Assembly: GCA_021464245.1 (NCBI GenBank) | Contig: JADCRB010000118.1 | Span: 2,420,056 to 2,484,055, forward strand | From: Carallia brachiata | Taxonomy: Eukaryota > Streptophyta > Magnoliopsida > Malpighiales > Rhizophoraceae | Direction: 5' to 3' | DNA: 64,000 nucleotides | Shown: in pieces, positions 1 to 12,300 of the stretch | How the letters are laid out: every line of letters begins with the position of its first letter | How positions within the stretch are numbered: the first letter of the stretch is position 1 | Position numbers and translations under genes: made by a program | Notes under the pieces: model-generated | What the model was told of the DNA's origin: nothing | The model's database searches: none | What the model saw: only the letters and a program-made list of their open reading frames with translations

Positions 1-515
1 GCCTTACCTACGTCAATCATCTCCGTATTAGTTAAGGTACGTGCGTAATTGACGCAATTTTTTTGGCACCACTCTTACTAAATTCACTTACATAAAATAA
101 TTTCTGTCTGTACCAAAAAATAATGATAATAATAATTTTTGTTACTGCAAGACATGAAGGAATTTAACAATAGGTGGATTTTGTTGTTCAAAGTACCTAG
201 CATCAGGATCTCTTGAAATTTTTTTTACTGTTAATAAATGTTTTTAAGAATACAAAAATAAAAATTCAAGAGTATTTTGATATGTATTCAATTGTCAAAA
301 TTTATAGCATTACTATCTTCTTGTCATTAATTAATTTTATATTTATATATGCAAACAATTATCTTCAATAGCACTGCTGACTACTTTATGATGTGATATA
401 TCGTTGTCACTAAATTTTAAATTTGTTTTATTGTCTAGTTTGAAAGAATATGAGCTGAATTTTTTTTTTTTTTAAAAATGCTAGCTAGCAATGAAACTTT
501 TAAAAAAGTAATTAC

Positions 516-1867
516 CTTTGGCTGAATTTTCTTCCCAAACACTCAATGCACTTTCTTCCTTCTTTCATCTCTCCCATTCCTACGAACACGCAATTTCTGC
601 AATAGACCCTTCCACAAACCTGCACATATGTAATCAGTCACCATTTCAACTCCTTGTAAGACAACAAGTTAATAAAAGAAAAAAAAAAAAAAGGAAAAGA
701 CTTTTATACCTATTATTACCAATTCCCCAAATTTCTCTGGGAGAGAAGCAAGAATAATGATAGAAGTTCTAAAATTATTAGTAATATCTTCTTTTCTACT
801 TAATGTTATGAGCCACTTTATAAAAGATCATGTATTTATATATTTATCCATTTATAAATTTCAGGCAGATAAATCTAACATAAAAAATAAAACGATCGGT
901 CCATATTACGTGTAATAAAACTTTAAATTGTTATGGAGACAAGAAAATTGAACGAACACAAGACTACAAATTAATGTATAATTTGACAATTGATGATTAT
1001 GATTGAATAAGATGGATTTGTGCCCATTTCCCATGTCTTTGCAATGAAATTCAGAAAACTTTTACAATATCAGTCTGTTTTATTAAAGTTAAAATTTGAT
1101 CTACATTTATTAAAATTAAGAGTCTAACTGTTCTACTATTAGATCATACGAAATTAATTAAAACTTACCAAGCACCGATGCCTGAAAATGTAGATGTAAG
1201 TGGAGCAAATGGTGCAAATATTGGAGTGAGGGATCCCGGGGCGACGAGTTTTTCCACCTTTATCAGGATATGGAGAAGCCATGCTGATGCCACTCATGGC
1301 ATCATGATCATCAGACGGCTTGCTTTTCTCCATCGCATACCTCAACTCTTCCAATTGATCATCAGTCTCCTGACGACGATGCTGATGGGGATGATGGCTT
1401 GAATTTTGGCGATGGTCACGGCCATTGCCATACACATAATGACGAAGAGGACTATGTGACCCATCATCATGATCAATATGCGTGCGTCTGTGAGGTTGAT
1501 CATGATGATCGCCATAAGCAACGACGACACGTCGGTCGAGGTCATCGAGAGGGTGAGTCCTGGACGCCTGCAGGCCGGTGTTGAAGTCAAGGCTCGGCAG
1601 TTTGCTTGGTGGGGGATGGCGAGAACGTGGTGGGGTTTTAGCCTCTTGGATTGGCTCCATGATGGCTACTGCTGATGATGATGTTGATGATGATGATGAT
1701 GGTGATGATAATGATGATGATGATTTCTTCTTCTCTGCTGCTGCCTTCATATTTTGTTGAATTTGAGCCAAGTCTTGAAATGTAAGGTTTACTGAATCAT
1801 CTGGGATTCCTGAGTACAACTCTTCAAGATCCATTTTTGCTTTTGCCATTGATTTCACTTCCCCCAT
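516..1867 (-). CDS. Ser/His-rich protein with C-terminal FYVE/RING-like Cys cluster (3' end missing)
   Basis: Exon 1 is 1169-1867 (233 codons from the Met at 1867) and ends at donor gtaagt. Exon 2 is 516-619, preceded by gtgcag and followed by gtaatt. The joined frame continues the Cys cluster: CTIC in exon 1, RHRCL at its end, then VCGRVYCRNC and later CIEC in exon 2. The spacing looks like a FYVE/RING/PHD-type zinc-binding fold (RHRCxxCG core). The N-terminus has an acidic, Leu-rich start (MDLEELYSGIPDDS) and a polyserine tract, followed by a His/Asp-rich middle. I recognise a plant-specific family layout but cannot name the family. Exon 2 ends with two bases of a codon (AG), so at least one further exon is needed. 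The candidate acceptors in 1-500 are unconvincing, and the last exon may lie outside the window. The join is firm; the function is unknown. Confidence 0.8.
620..1168 (-). other. Intron 1 of the Cys-cluster gene
   Basis: AT-rich stretch bounded on the minus strand by gtaagt (at 1163-1168) and by gtgcag just before 619. It contains nothing else that looks coding. The short forward ORFs in and around it are shadows of the gene. Confidence 0.75.
1675..1725. repeat. GAT/TGA trinucleotide microsatellite inside the coding exon
   Basis: Imperfect run of gatgat units. Read on the minus strand it codes for the polyserine tract of the Cys-cluster gene (residues roughly 48-66). Such coding repeats often vary in length within a species. 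Confidence 0.8.
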
Positions 1868-4535
1868 TTGCTCTTAGCTGAAGCTACTAGCCTGGCTATA
1901 CTTTGTTAATTAATTTCCTCAAAAAAAAAAAATCCAAAGAGAAATTATGGAGAATTGTGATGAATTTTGTGAATGGAGTGGAGGGGAGAAATGGGTTTGT
2001 GTTAGCTTCTACTTAAAGTGGAAACAAATTTAGTTTTAGGAAAAGGTCAAAATACTATTGCCTGGCCGGCTGTAAGACTTAGATGACAATGCAACAAAGT
2101 TTATAGAGATTAACATAACTCATTGAATTCGTCCAAAAAAAAAAAAGATTTATTGATTTGAGCACCAATATATATACAGAATTTTAATGTTACGATTGAT
2201 GTCCTAAATACAATAAAAATAATAATTTTTTCAACAAGACTAATAATTTTTGTTATAAAAATTAAAAATTATTATTTTTTCATTGTAAATATTATCAATT
2301 TTATTACAAAAATTATCAGTCTTATTTTATTTGAGACACCAATTAAAACAACAAAATTCAACTCACCAACATCTTCTCTATTGATTTATGCATGCACTAT
2401 TAATTAATGGGTGGATTCCGGTGTGTGTAGGTATACATTGTCACCTTTTTTTTTTTTTTTTTTTGCCTCTTTATTATTCTCATTGAGCTAGAGGACTATG
2501 GGAGGAATCAAAAATTATTATTTATATGTATGGTATAATGTGCCATTATAAGATGTAATTGCATAAGGCCAGCATGATAAATTACGGGTTTCGGATGGGA
2601 GAGCTTATAAAATTGAGCCGGATTTGGCCTGACTTTAAGGACAAATTGGTTAGTATTGTTTGTGTGTATACACAAATGAGTCATAATTCAATTAATATTG
2701 AAATCATCTTCAGCTCTAAAAGTCAAGTCAAGTTCAAGTGTCAATTAAAATCAATTAGTTATATTGTTATAATTTAATTAATATTGAGTTGTCTCTAAAT
2801 TTGAAGGTTTCAAATTCGAGTCAATTAAAATTAATTAACTAATACACACACTTACTTTTTTTAATAAATTTTACAACAAAAACTGAGAGAAGAGAGCGTG
2901 GGAGAGGTAGAGGGCGCGAGTAGAGGGGTTTGGTATGAATATGATAGCAACATGGTATTTTCTTGTTAAGGTTGAAAGGAATAAGTGCAATCCAATTAAT
3001 AATTTAAATTATTCTTATATTTTTGCCTAATTAATTAAAGGACCTATGACTAAATTCAAGTGGATGCTGAGAGAATGGTAAAAGCTATCTAAGTTGACTT
3101 AGAAATCCTTTATTATGAAAAGTTTAAAACAATTGGATATCAACTCAAATTTAGTTCATAATACAACAGAATGTCAAGAAAAGATTTAAGTAACCATCCG
3201 AACAAAATGAGGGATTAGAGCTCTGTTTGTAAGCAATTGATAGGGTACAATGATTGCATATATTTTATTTTTATAAAAGAAAAATATTAGATAGCAATAT
3301 TTAGATAATAATAAAGTGGTATAGAATGTTGATTAATTAAAATTAAAAAAAAATAAACTGTTAGATACTGTTAAATAAATTATGTGATTATTTTATTATT
3401 ACTTAAAATAAGCTGTATTGTGAAACTCTTTATAGAAAGGAAAAATATGAGTTTAGGTCCGGCAGACATTCACAATTATGCAAAAAAATGAATAATGTAT
3501 ACATTCTAGTTTTTTTTTTGTTCCCAGAGTATATTTTTCCATAGACTAGGATTGTTTCTTTTTTCTTTTCTTTTCTTTTTTTTTTTGTTTGTTTTTTGTT
3601 GAAGAGGACTAGGAATGTTTAATTGGTTGTTTTAGTTGATGATGGTGTGTTTGTCAAGGACACGTGGAGATCATAGGGCAATGTTCCCACATTAATTTGT
3701 ATGGCAAATTGCCCCAACATTAATCTGAATTATTGTTTCACTTACAAACAACACTTAGAAACTAATGAGGCCTGCCTCATTGAAATTAGGTTATCTGAGA
3801 ATTCAATATTTCGAATTCAAGATTCACTTGAAGTCAATAAAAAAAACCAAAACGAAACTTGATTGGAGTGTATCTCTCTAAAAATATATAGCTGCTTAAT
3901 TTTTAGGCACCGTCTTCCTTCTAATCCCCAAAACAAAAAAAAAAACCAAAAAGAATGTGCAGAATTATAAAAGAGTATCGTGTTTAGGGGATTTTTAATT
4001 TAATTTTTATTTTTTTATGAATATAATTTATTCATAATCTTATATTATATAATAAATAAAATTAACTTAAAGTTTTTTTAAAAAAATAACTTTATATATT
4101 GTGACATCAAGAGTGAATTATATTATTTTTTTAAAAAATAAGTAAAATTAATAAATACTGTATAGTTATTAGTAGTTAGAGGAAACTAATACTTTCTTGA
4201 TGGTAACTGACTAGAGCTTTGTCCAAGCATTCTCCTCTCTCTCGTTCTCTCTCGTCTTTCGTTTTATCCTCTTTTGTTGTTGTCAATTTGTCATTGTATT
4301 GTGTCTCTGTGCGTGTGTTTGCCAAAAAGGAGAACCAGTTTAGTCCGATGTAAATTCCAAAGCATTCACACTATTTTGGACAAAGCAGCGGATGTTACCA
4401 AGTGAAACATGAAGAGTTTCAATAGACGTACACTGTTATTATTTTGATGCACCAAAAAAACGTACGGAAATACACAGAGTAGACACAAAAAATTTTAATA
4501 CATGGGACGAAGTTTAATATATGATTTATTATAAA
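1868..4535. other. AT-rich intergenic DNA
   Basis: Upstream flank of the Cys-cluster gene. It holds poly(A/T) runs, a T18 run near 2445 and pyrimidine-rich patches at about 3550-3600 and 4230-4290. No gene, RNA or clear mobile element was recognised. A stretch near 3220-3440 starts like a small MITE (ctctgtttg) but no matching end was found. Confidence 0.6.
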
Positions 4536-4543
4536 GATTAACT

Positions 4544-5102
4544 TAGGAAAGTAAATGAATTAATACATTTATTGAAAGTTCGTTCACTCGATAATAAGTG
4601 ATTTAAGTTTGAATAAAGATCAACTCGACTCGATAAACTTTGTAAATAAGTTGCTTAAGAATTATTTAGAGCTCATATTGAATTCATTAAAATTTTATCT
4701 AATGTGCCACTAGAATATATTTGGAAGGCAGATTTGAGTAATGAAATGTTTTTTTTTTTTGGCTAAAATAATGATAAAATTATGCATATTTAACTTTTCA
4801 TAAATTCTGCAAATGTGACTTTGTGTATTGACATGCTTTATGGTATTTATGTTATACTTTAAAAATAAGCTTTTATTTTTTTTAATTAATTTAAACATTT
4901 TTTATAATTGAATTCTATTTGTGAAAAAAAAAATTATCATTTCAATTATTTTGTTAATATTATAAAATTAAATGATCCGTTCATGAATAAGTCAAAACTC
5001 GACTGGATAAAAGACTAGTTTAATTTGGCTCGACTTATTAATTAAATGAATAAAGTTTAAATAGACCAAAACTTGATTCAATTTGACTTATTTACACTCT
5101 TA
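4544..5102. mobile_element. hAT-type MITE, copy A, with 8-bp target duplication
   Basis: A 559-bp element flanked by the perfect direct repeat GATTAACT (4536-4543 and 5103-5110). The left end reads TAGGAAAGTAAATGAATT. The right end, reverse-complemented, reads TAAGAGTGTAAATAAGTC. These are imperfect terminal inverted repeats beginning TA(G/A)G, and the right end closely matches the left end of the element at 34571. The 8-bp duplication is typical of the hAT superfamily. There is no transposase ORF, so it is non-autonomous. Confidence 0.8.
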
Positions 5103-5118
5103 GATTAACTCAACAATT

Positions 5119-5755
5119 TAAGACCTATTTGAATTACCTGTTAAATGTTGTTATTGTTGATTGCTGTTATTAATTGCTATTGTTGATTGCTGATTGTTAA
5201 TTCTTATTTGTTGTTACTAATTGTTGAAAAAATTAATAAAATATTTGATTAATTTTATACTTATTGTTACTATTGAATAATGAAATATCTAATTTAGACA
5301 TCTAATTTATATATATATATCATATTAAAATTTTTAATTTTTATATTTTTAAAATAATATTCTATAAATAATATCGAGAATTATTTTACTTAATTTTTAA
5401 CTTTAAAAAAATTAATATTTATTAAATAATAAAAATCATTATATTTGAAATTTTTTTATAAGTGTCAATATTAAAAAAATTGAAGTAAAAAAATATTATT
5501 TAAGAATAGTTGAAAAAAGAAATCATTGAAGTTATATAAATACTAATAAAATAAATTAACCTATTTAATTTATGTAGCAAGTATAAAAAAATTAGTGAAA
5601 TTATATAAATATTCTTTAAGAGTTATTTAGTCTATATAAATTATTATCAATATAAAAAAAAGTGAACAGTAATCCAACAAGCAGTAAAAAGTAGTATAGA
5701 ACTATTTTTTAATCAGTTGTTGTTAGGGAGTCAAATAAAGAAATAAATAGAATTA
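5119..5755. mobile_element. Probable TIR MITE (family M2, copy 1)
   Basis: AT-rich stretch that opens with a GTT/ATT-rich zone (repeated ttgttgattgctg-like motifs) and closes with a partly inverted counterpart (agcagtaaaaag, cagttgttgttagggag). Its first about 180 bp resemble 51886-52080. No transposase and no clear target duplication were seen, so the ends are approximate. Confidence 0.45.
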
Positions 5756-7990
5756 AACAACAGTATCAAAAAATTTATTAAACACCTATTTTTTTACTTT
5801 TTAAAAATAAAATATAAATGCAGCCTTTCAAAAATTTACTTAAATACTCTCTTAATGTCTTGAGTTACCAGAAATGATTGATAGATTTTAAATCACACAG
5901 TCTATAAGGAAGGAGGACTTACTGATTTTGTTTTTTTTTTTTTCGCTTTCAAGTTTCAACTGAATTCGCTGGCATGTAATCTTGCGTATTAAAAACTTAA
6001 TATGTGATTCATTCTTAAGTGTCATCCAACCCATCCGTTTGAGCATTTATTTAAATGATTTTTCTTTTACCCCATCAAAATAGGATTGAATTGTGAATTC
6101 TATACATTGAATCGAAATTCCTTTTTAACTCTATTTAATAATAAAGTATTATTTTATTCTCAGGTTCGTATGTATCCAATCCCTCAAACTTTCTCTAAAA
6201 TATAGCTCAATTTCTCCCAAAAAAAACCTTTAATACAGTTCGTTCCGGAGCCTACATCTAATTTATAAGATAAGAAAGTTTTTTTTTTTTTTTTTGTTAT
6301 GAGAGAGGTTGTAAGGTCAAAAAAAAAAAAGTCACTAAAATTAAAATAAAAAATAAAAAAAGAAAACATCATAACAGAATATCTTAACTAACCAATCATA
6401 CTACAAACACGAAACAACTAATAAAGTATTGGTTTTAGTGCACTGTAACATAGCACCTACCAGCCAAGAACAAGACAAACGTAGGAGGCCGGACCATTTG
6501 TACATGTAGAAATAATCGATATGTCTATGACAATATGTTGGTTAATTATTGGCCTCAATTCAATAAATGATAACTTACATATCAAGGTTGCAAGTCTTTT
6601 ACACTTCAACGTAACCATAAAATTAATTTATTTTGCCGAATTGCACGTTTATATTTGTCTACATTAGCATTTATATAATTAATTATGGTGTTAAGAGAAT
6701 TTTACAAGCGTGACGCCCTAGCAAATCCATATGCTTTATCCTTTTGTCCACAGAAAATTGAGAAACTTTTTTTTGTCAACAAAAATTGGAAGGCTGGAGT
6801 GGCACCCAATCTGTTCTATTAATGAGTATTACGTTTATATTCAAGACAGATGTTATTAGTTTGGATGATTATGACATGTCTATTATCAGAACACGTGTAA
6901 GTTTAGTCTCACCATACATTCTGACCATGTTTAATCATGGTCGATATTTTCAGTCCATCATTTCTAAACCAAAACGGGTGTTGGTAGAAAATTGAGAAAC
7001 TTTAACCTCTATAATTGACTAGGTTAATAGAATACTTATTATTACTCCATATATATGTGTCATGTGTGTGTGTGTTTCCAATATGATCTGGTTCATATCA
7101 ATAATATTTTGTGAATCCCATAATTCTAGCATAAATCGCGTTCCTTTGATTGGATTGAAGATAGAGATTAACGATGCTCTTAAACTGGCTTATCTTATAA
7201 GTGCCACGTGCATGGCCTGGTGCTAAACTGCTGTATTCTCTTTCTTTCTTCTTTTATTTTGCCTGAAGAACAAAAAAAAATATAGATAGTATCTTACAAT
7301 CATGTTAAGCATAGATCGAGATGTTACACTGCATACCAGACCACAATAACCGGTGCTAAAGTGTTGTATTCTTAGTCTTAATTTTTAGGTTGAAACATGG
7401 TGAAGATAAAAAAAAAGAAAACACATATGATATCACTTTTTTTTTAACAAACGAAGAACTCGACACTTGTGACAAAATTCTTCATTTTTTTTTTCTTTAA
7501 AATTCAACAACAGCTTATATTTCTAATGATCAATGTAAATTCTGCTCACAAGTGTGTTCTGATTCATTAATTTTGGAACATATGACTATAACGCCAATCA
7601 TCAACAGGGTCTGACTAAACTTGATTTAACCCATTTCGCCTATATATTAAAGTTTAAAGTTTAATGGTTTGTAAACCTAGTAATTAAGAATTCCAAGAAG
7701 ATACCTAGTAGTTTAAAAATAAAGATCCAGAAACTAGAAGCTGGGAACAAGAACATAAATAAGAACAAAAACGAGGAATATAATTAATTAGTTAGTCATT
7801 ATCCATAACTATTGTACAATCCGCAAATTTTGGCTTGCATGGCTAGTTTTTCCCTTAATTTTATACATATTTTATAACAATATAGGACCCAGGCTGGCGT
7901 CTGTCAATTAAAACATTTTATAATCAATTGAAAGGTTTCCTTGTACGCGTGGGAATAGTAAAGTGACAGCAATGACTTAGTCGAATTACA
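5756..7990. other. AT-rich intergenic DNA
   Basis: No supported gene. There are poly(T) and poly(A) runs near 5932 and 6282. A 69-codon ORF at 6786-6995 has no recognisable motif and is regarded as chance. Confidence 0.6.
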
Positions 7991-8530
7991 CCTAGTACAT
8001 TATTTTATCAATGCTTAAATCATACATGTTCTTTTAAGAGTTTTATCATAAAAATAGACTGATTTGATACATTTTAAATATAAATTTATATTATATTATT
8101 GTGATTATTAAATGTATGTAATCTGTCTAATTAATTGTGATTATATATTAAAAGATTAAAAATATAAAAATAACGAATGATAAATAATAAATGTGTGAAC
8201 TCGTGTCCAATTTACCTAGTTCATGTAAATTCTCCATTTTCCACCAATGCACAAAATCCATCATTTTAATCAATTATTGTCTACTAATTATTGTGTCGTA
8301 CATGTCCTTTCAAGATGTTTATTGTACAATTACAATCAACTTGATACATTCTAAACAAAATTTTATGACGTATTATTATGATCCCTAAATATACATTTGT
8401 GATCTCTATAATTAATCACAATCATGCATCAAAAATTAAAAATATAAAATTAATAAATGATAATAAAATCTATGAACTTGCGTCCAATTCACTTCATTAA
8501 TATAAATTCACCATTCTTACAAATGGCACA
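7990..8530. repeat. Diverged tandem duplication, unit about 270 bp
   Basis: 7990-8255 and 8290-8530 share the same order of motifs: a gtacat/acatgt segment, tttgatacatt or cttgatacatt, a long AT stretch, taaaaatataaaa, then gtgtccaattt or gcgtccaattc and a final attctcca or attcacca. A weaker relative lies in intron 2 of the P450 gene at about 43200-43300, so this is probably an old dispersed repeat rather than a purely local duplication. Confidence 0.5.
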
Positions 8531-9319
8531 CATGGAGTAAACTTGTTCCTAAATTTTTGACAAGACGTTGCTTGTGATTAAGAAATAAATACTAATATTT
8601 ATGCGTATAAATGCCACAGATTAGAGGTCCATGTGTTTTGTGCAACTTTCATTCATCCCATAAGTATCCCCTTTCCCACAAGTTATTGGATCTAAGGACT
8701 CCTAAAAATTAATACTTAGACTTACGTATTTGCTGACCTCTGAAACATTCTTTGGGGTCAATTAAACATATACTAGATGTGATTATTATTATTATTATTT
8801 TAATGTTGTTTTAAAAAAAAAAAAAAACAAACAAAAATTGAGAAATCCTTTACAGACAATAGCAAGACAGACTATAGGTAATTTTATTGGAAGTTTACAA
8901 ACTTAGAAACTCTTTGAATTTGCCTATTGTAAGACTCAAGGAGTTGACTTAAGAGAAATTATAACTTTTTTGTGATGAAAACAAAGCAAATAAGACATAA
9001 GAAAGAATTTTCATTGTTCTCCATTGTCACAAATAAAAGAAGGCCAGGCAGAGTACTGGAATGAAAGATATAAGTAGCCGTTTGGAAAGGATCAAGAAGG
9101 TATTCTTTTTTTTTTTTTTTTGGTTTTCCTCTTTGTTTTTTGACCTTTTCTCAGGCGGGGTTCTGGGAAGGAGAGTGAAAAAGTTTAAAAAAAATGATAA
9201 ATAAATTATAATTCCCCTTAACAATAAGGGGAGACAAGCAAAGAAAAACGTATAGCACCACTCAGTGTCCGGAGGGATAAAAGCACAAACAGAAGACTGA
9301 GATATCATTGAAAACCATG
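8531..9319. other. Downstream flank and probable 3' UTR of the VAL gene
   Basis: Directly follows the VAL stop codon on the minus strand. An AATAAA on the minus strand at 8883-8888 and long T runs on the forward strand make it a plausible 3' UTR and terminator region. The ORF-like stretch at 9027-9323 shows no protein motif. Confidence 0.45.
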
Positions 9320-12300
9320 TCATTCTAAGTTGGATTGATACCCCCCATCACCTTTATTCGGATGATCCCAGCCGATCGATGCAAGAAACGCTTCGTCAGA
9401 CAAGCGTCTGAGGCTTTCGCCACTGTCTTTTGAAAGCACGCAGGAACCCTGGCTGCCCTTCTGCTCATACATCAAGCTTGCAGTACCATTTTGCTTAAGA
9501 TAACCATCCAATGGTAGGTTGGCCGTATGAACAAGATTCATCAAACTCAATCCCGGTATGTCCAGCTGCGTATCATCACGAAATGGATGACAATTTAGGT
9601 CTATTTGTCCACCGCTCGTTTCAGCCTCCTCGTTTTGCTTTCTGCTTTGAGTTCCTTCGTTCTCTGGATTATTTATACGCAACACTGAATGACTTGAGGA
9701 GCCACTGATTTCTAATTCATCCTTTTGGTCATTGTTGTTCTTCTGCAAAGCTTCTGCTTCTCGTTCTGACTGACGTTTCTTCTTGCGCAGCATCATGGTC
9801 TTAAACCGGCGCTTTACTGTCATGCATACATTGCACGTGCATGTAGGCTTATGCTTGCCTTTCCCACTTGGTGGCTGAATGCACACAATACAAGTGCAAC
9901 CAGGCCGGTGTCGTGGATGCTTTGTGGTCGCTCCAACTGATGGCTCAGCTGCATCACTAACATTCTCTCCCAAAATTGCAGCACTAGCCAAAGCATCCAA
10001 GCCAGAAGGTTCATATTCTTGGATCGGCTTGTGGCTATCTATAATCCTTTGCTTCTTAAAATCTAGGGAAAAAAAACAGAGAGAGAGGACAAAATCAAGT
10101 GGCAAAATATTGGGATTAATAACTCTGAAAGGAAAAAAATTCCGACTGAAAACACTATTAGTTAGTATCATTGTGAGCAGTCGATTCCTGAACTTCCAGC
10201 GATACACACTGAATCAGTATGCGCATAATAAGATGACGAGGCACCTTTGCACAGGTAGCAACGTTTAGGATGTCTTATCACAAAGATTTAGACTATTAAT
10301 ATCAATTTCCTTTCCTAGCCATAGTATGAGAGGAAACCCAATATTCAACCACACTGAATTCATTATGTGCACAAACGTACAAATATAAATAGAACATCTA
10401 CTTTGGAATGTCAACGGGCCAGGCTCAACAGAGCTAACAGTGCACCCAGGCCCAGGTCCGAACTCCTTTGTTTTCAAATATTGGAATTCTCGACCCAAGC
10501 TCAGCTCAAAGCTTACAAAGGTTAGAGAGTTTTGGGTTCTGTTCGATCCAGCCCAACTGAGTTTTCAAAATTTTTACAATAATCAATTTGCACAAGAAAC
10601 AGAAAATTTGTCTGTTTCTCTCATACGATTAGGTGATCATAATGTACTAACAAAAAGATGAAAAAATATTTTATTAAAAAATCACACAGGCAGAATCTTG
10701 TGCTTGTGCTAGCCTAGACCAAATATTGTTGGCAGTTACACATACAATACAATCATTTGAAACCTTAACTTCCAAGCACAAGCAAGAGGCAAAAGGGTCG
10801 AGCTGTACCTTTGGTCGCTCTAAGAAGGTTATCCAAGTTCTTTGAACTCATCTCCTCTGGTGCAGAACATGTACACCTGTAAGAACAACATACACAACAT
10901 ATAATTTAATGGAAAACCAATTCTCAGGAAATATATCCAAGTAACAAAAATGCTAATATATTGGCAGATGCCATGGGAGGTGGAGAGGGGGGGGTGGGGG
11001 GAGAGGGAGGAGGTTTCATAAAAGAACCAAACCTGGATGAGTCCCACACATTGTCAGAACATTTCCACTTTGGAGGAAGAAGCACAGTAATGGGTAATTT
11101 TCGCCATTTTGAGCAATCATCACACTGAGCCCACTGTTCTTGGCCCCTGAAAGAGTCTTAATAAATTCAGTATGAATCACTTTGTTTATTAAAATACCAT
11201 GGAAAATCAAAGTTAAACTAAATATAACCCAGCTACATCCACAGAACATCATCCTGAAAAAAATTGCAATTGAGGGTTTGACAGGAGAATGATAATTGTG
11301 ATTAAAAAAAAAAAAGAGATAATGACAGTAAAAATAATGATGAAACACAGATTACAAGAAGCATGTGGAAACAAAGCCACAGTATCTGGCAAGAGAGAAG
11401 CAGTAAGCCCTCAGCTATCATTCATGGCAAGGTTTATAGTATCATTCACAACAGGGTTGCAGTATTTTGTCGTGTCCTTATCAATCGAAACTAACAAGAC
11501 TTGGAACCACGTTTAAATTAGGACAGTTGAGAAATGGCTAACATTTATGTGCATGAGATTAACATCCAAGCTGAAGGAATTCCTTAACAATATCCTGTAG
11601 TGACAAATAAAATGAAAGGAAAAAAAGCTGATCATCCCTTTAGACTTCAGTTATTTCATAAGCAAAATGGAACATAGATGGTTGGGTATCCCTTTATGTT
11701 CTTACCCAGATGGTTGAGTAGTGAATATCGTTCGCTTTCCGAAAACTGGTGGCTCCTGGACAACATGAACACGAGTAAACATGCAAATCAGCCACAAGAC
11801 ATGATGCAATTTGAATAATTTGATAAGCAATTTTGAAATCCTTCAAAAAGCATTGCCATTACAGACATACTAGCAAAGAATTCAGCATTTAGAAACTCAC
11901 GTCATATTCCTCAAATTCATGCTCCTCAATAGTGACTATGCTTGGTTTGACACTTGGGGGTGGACGAAGTAAATCCTGTGCTTCCTCCCATGTAAGTCTC
12001 AGCTCCAGAACATCTTCACTATGCATAAGTAACCTCTTACTTTTATGTCCAATATTCCGAGTTCTCTTCTTCTCTGAAGTTGCCACTGGCTGCTGCAGTG
12101 AGTCCCCGTTTATCCCGCCTTCATGACTTTCACTCTTGTTCCAACCAATATCCCCATCAGCTAAAACCAAACATAAAGACAAGAGAATTTAGGTGAGGGT
12201 CCTTGCTTCCCCTTAGGGTTGGTGAAAGACCAGAACAACCACTTACTGTAGGGAGAGTCTTACAAGTACCAGAAAAAGAATTATCCACAGGAGAAGTGCC

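Noticed and set aside
50..112. Candidate last exon of the Cys-cluster gene after ggtacag on the minus strand
   Set aside because: The frame stays open for about 24 codons but shows no recognisable sequence, so the join is not supported.
518..757. 79-codon plus-strand ORF
   Set aside because: It lies opposite exon 2 of the Cys-cluster gene, whose splice sites and Cys pattern are clear.
1178..1760. Several ORFs on both strands overlapping the Cys-cluster gene
   Set aside because: They are frame shadows of exon 1, created by the GAT and CAT-rich coding sequence; splice junctions support only the minus-strand frame.
9027..9323. 98-codon minus-strand ORF after the VAL stop
   Set aside because: Low-complexity, no motif; better read as 3' UTR.
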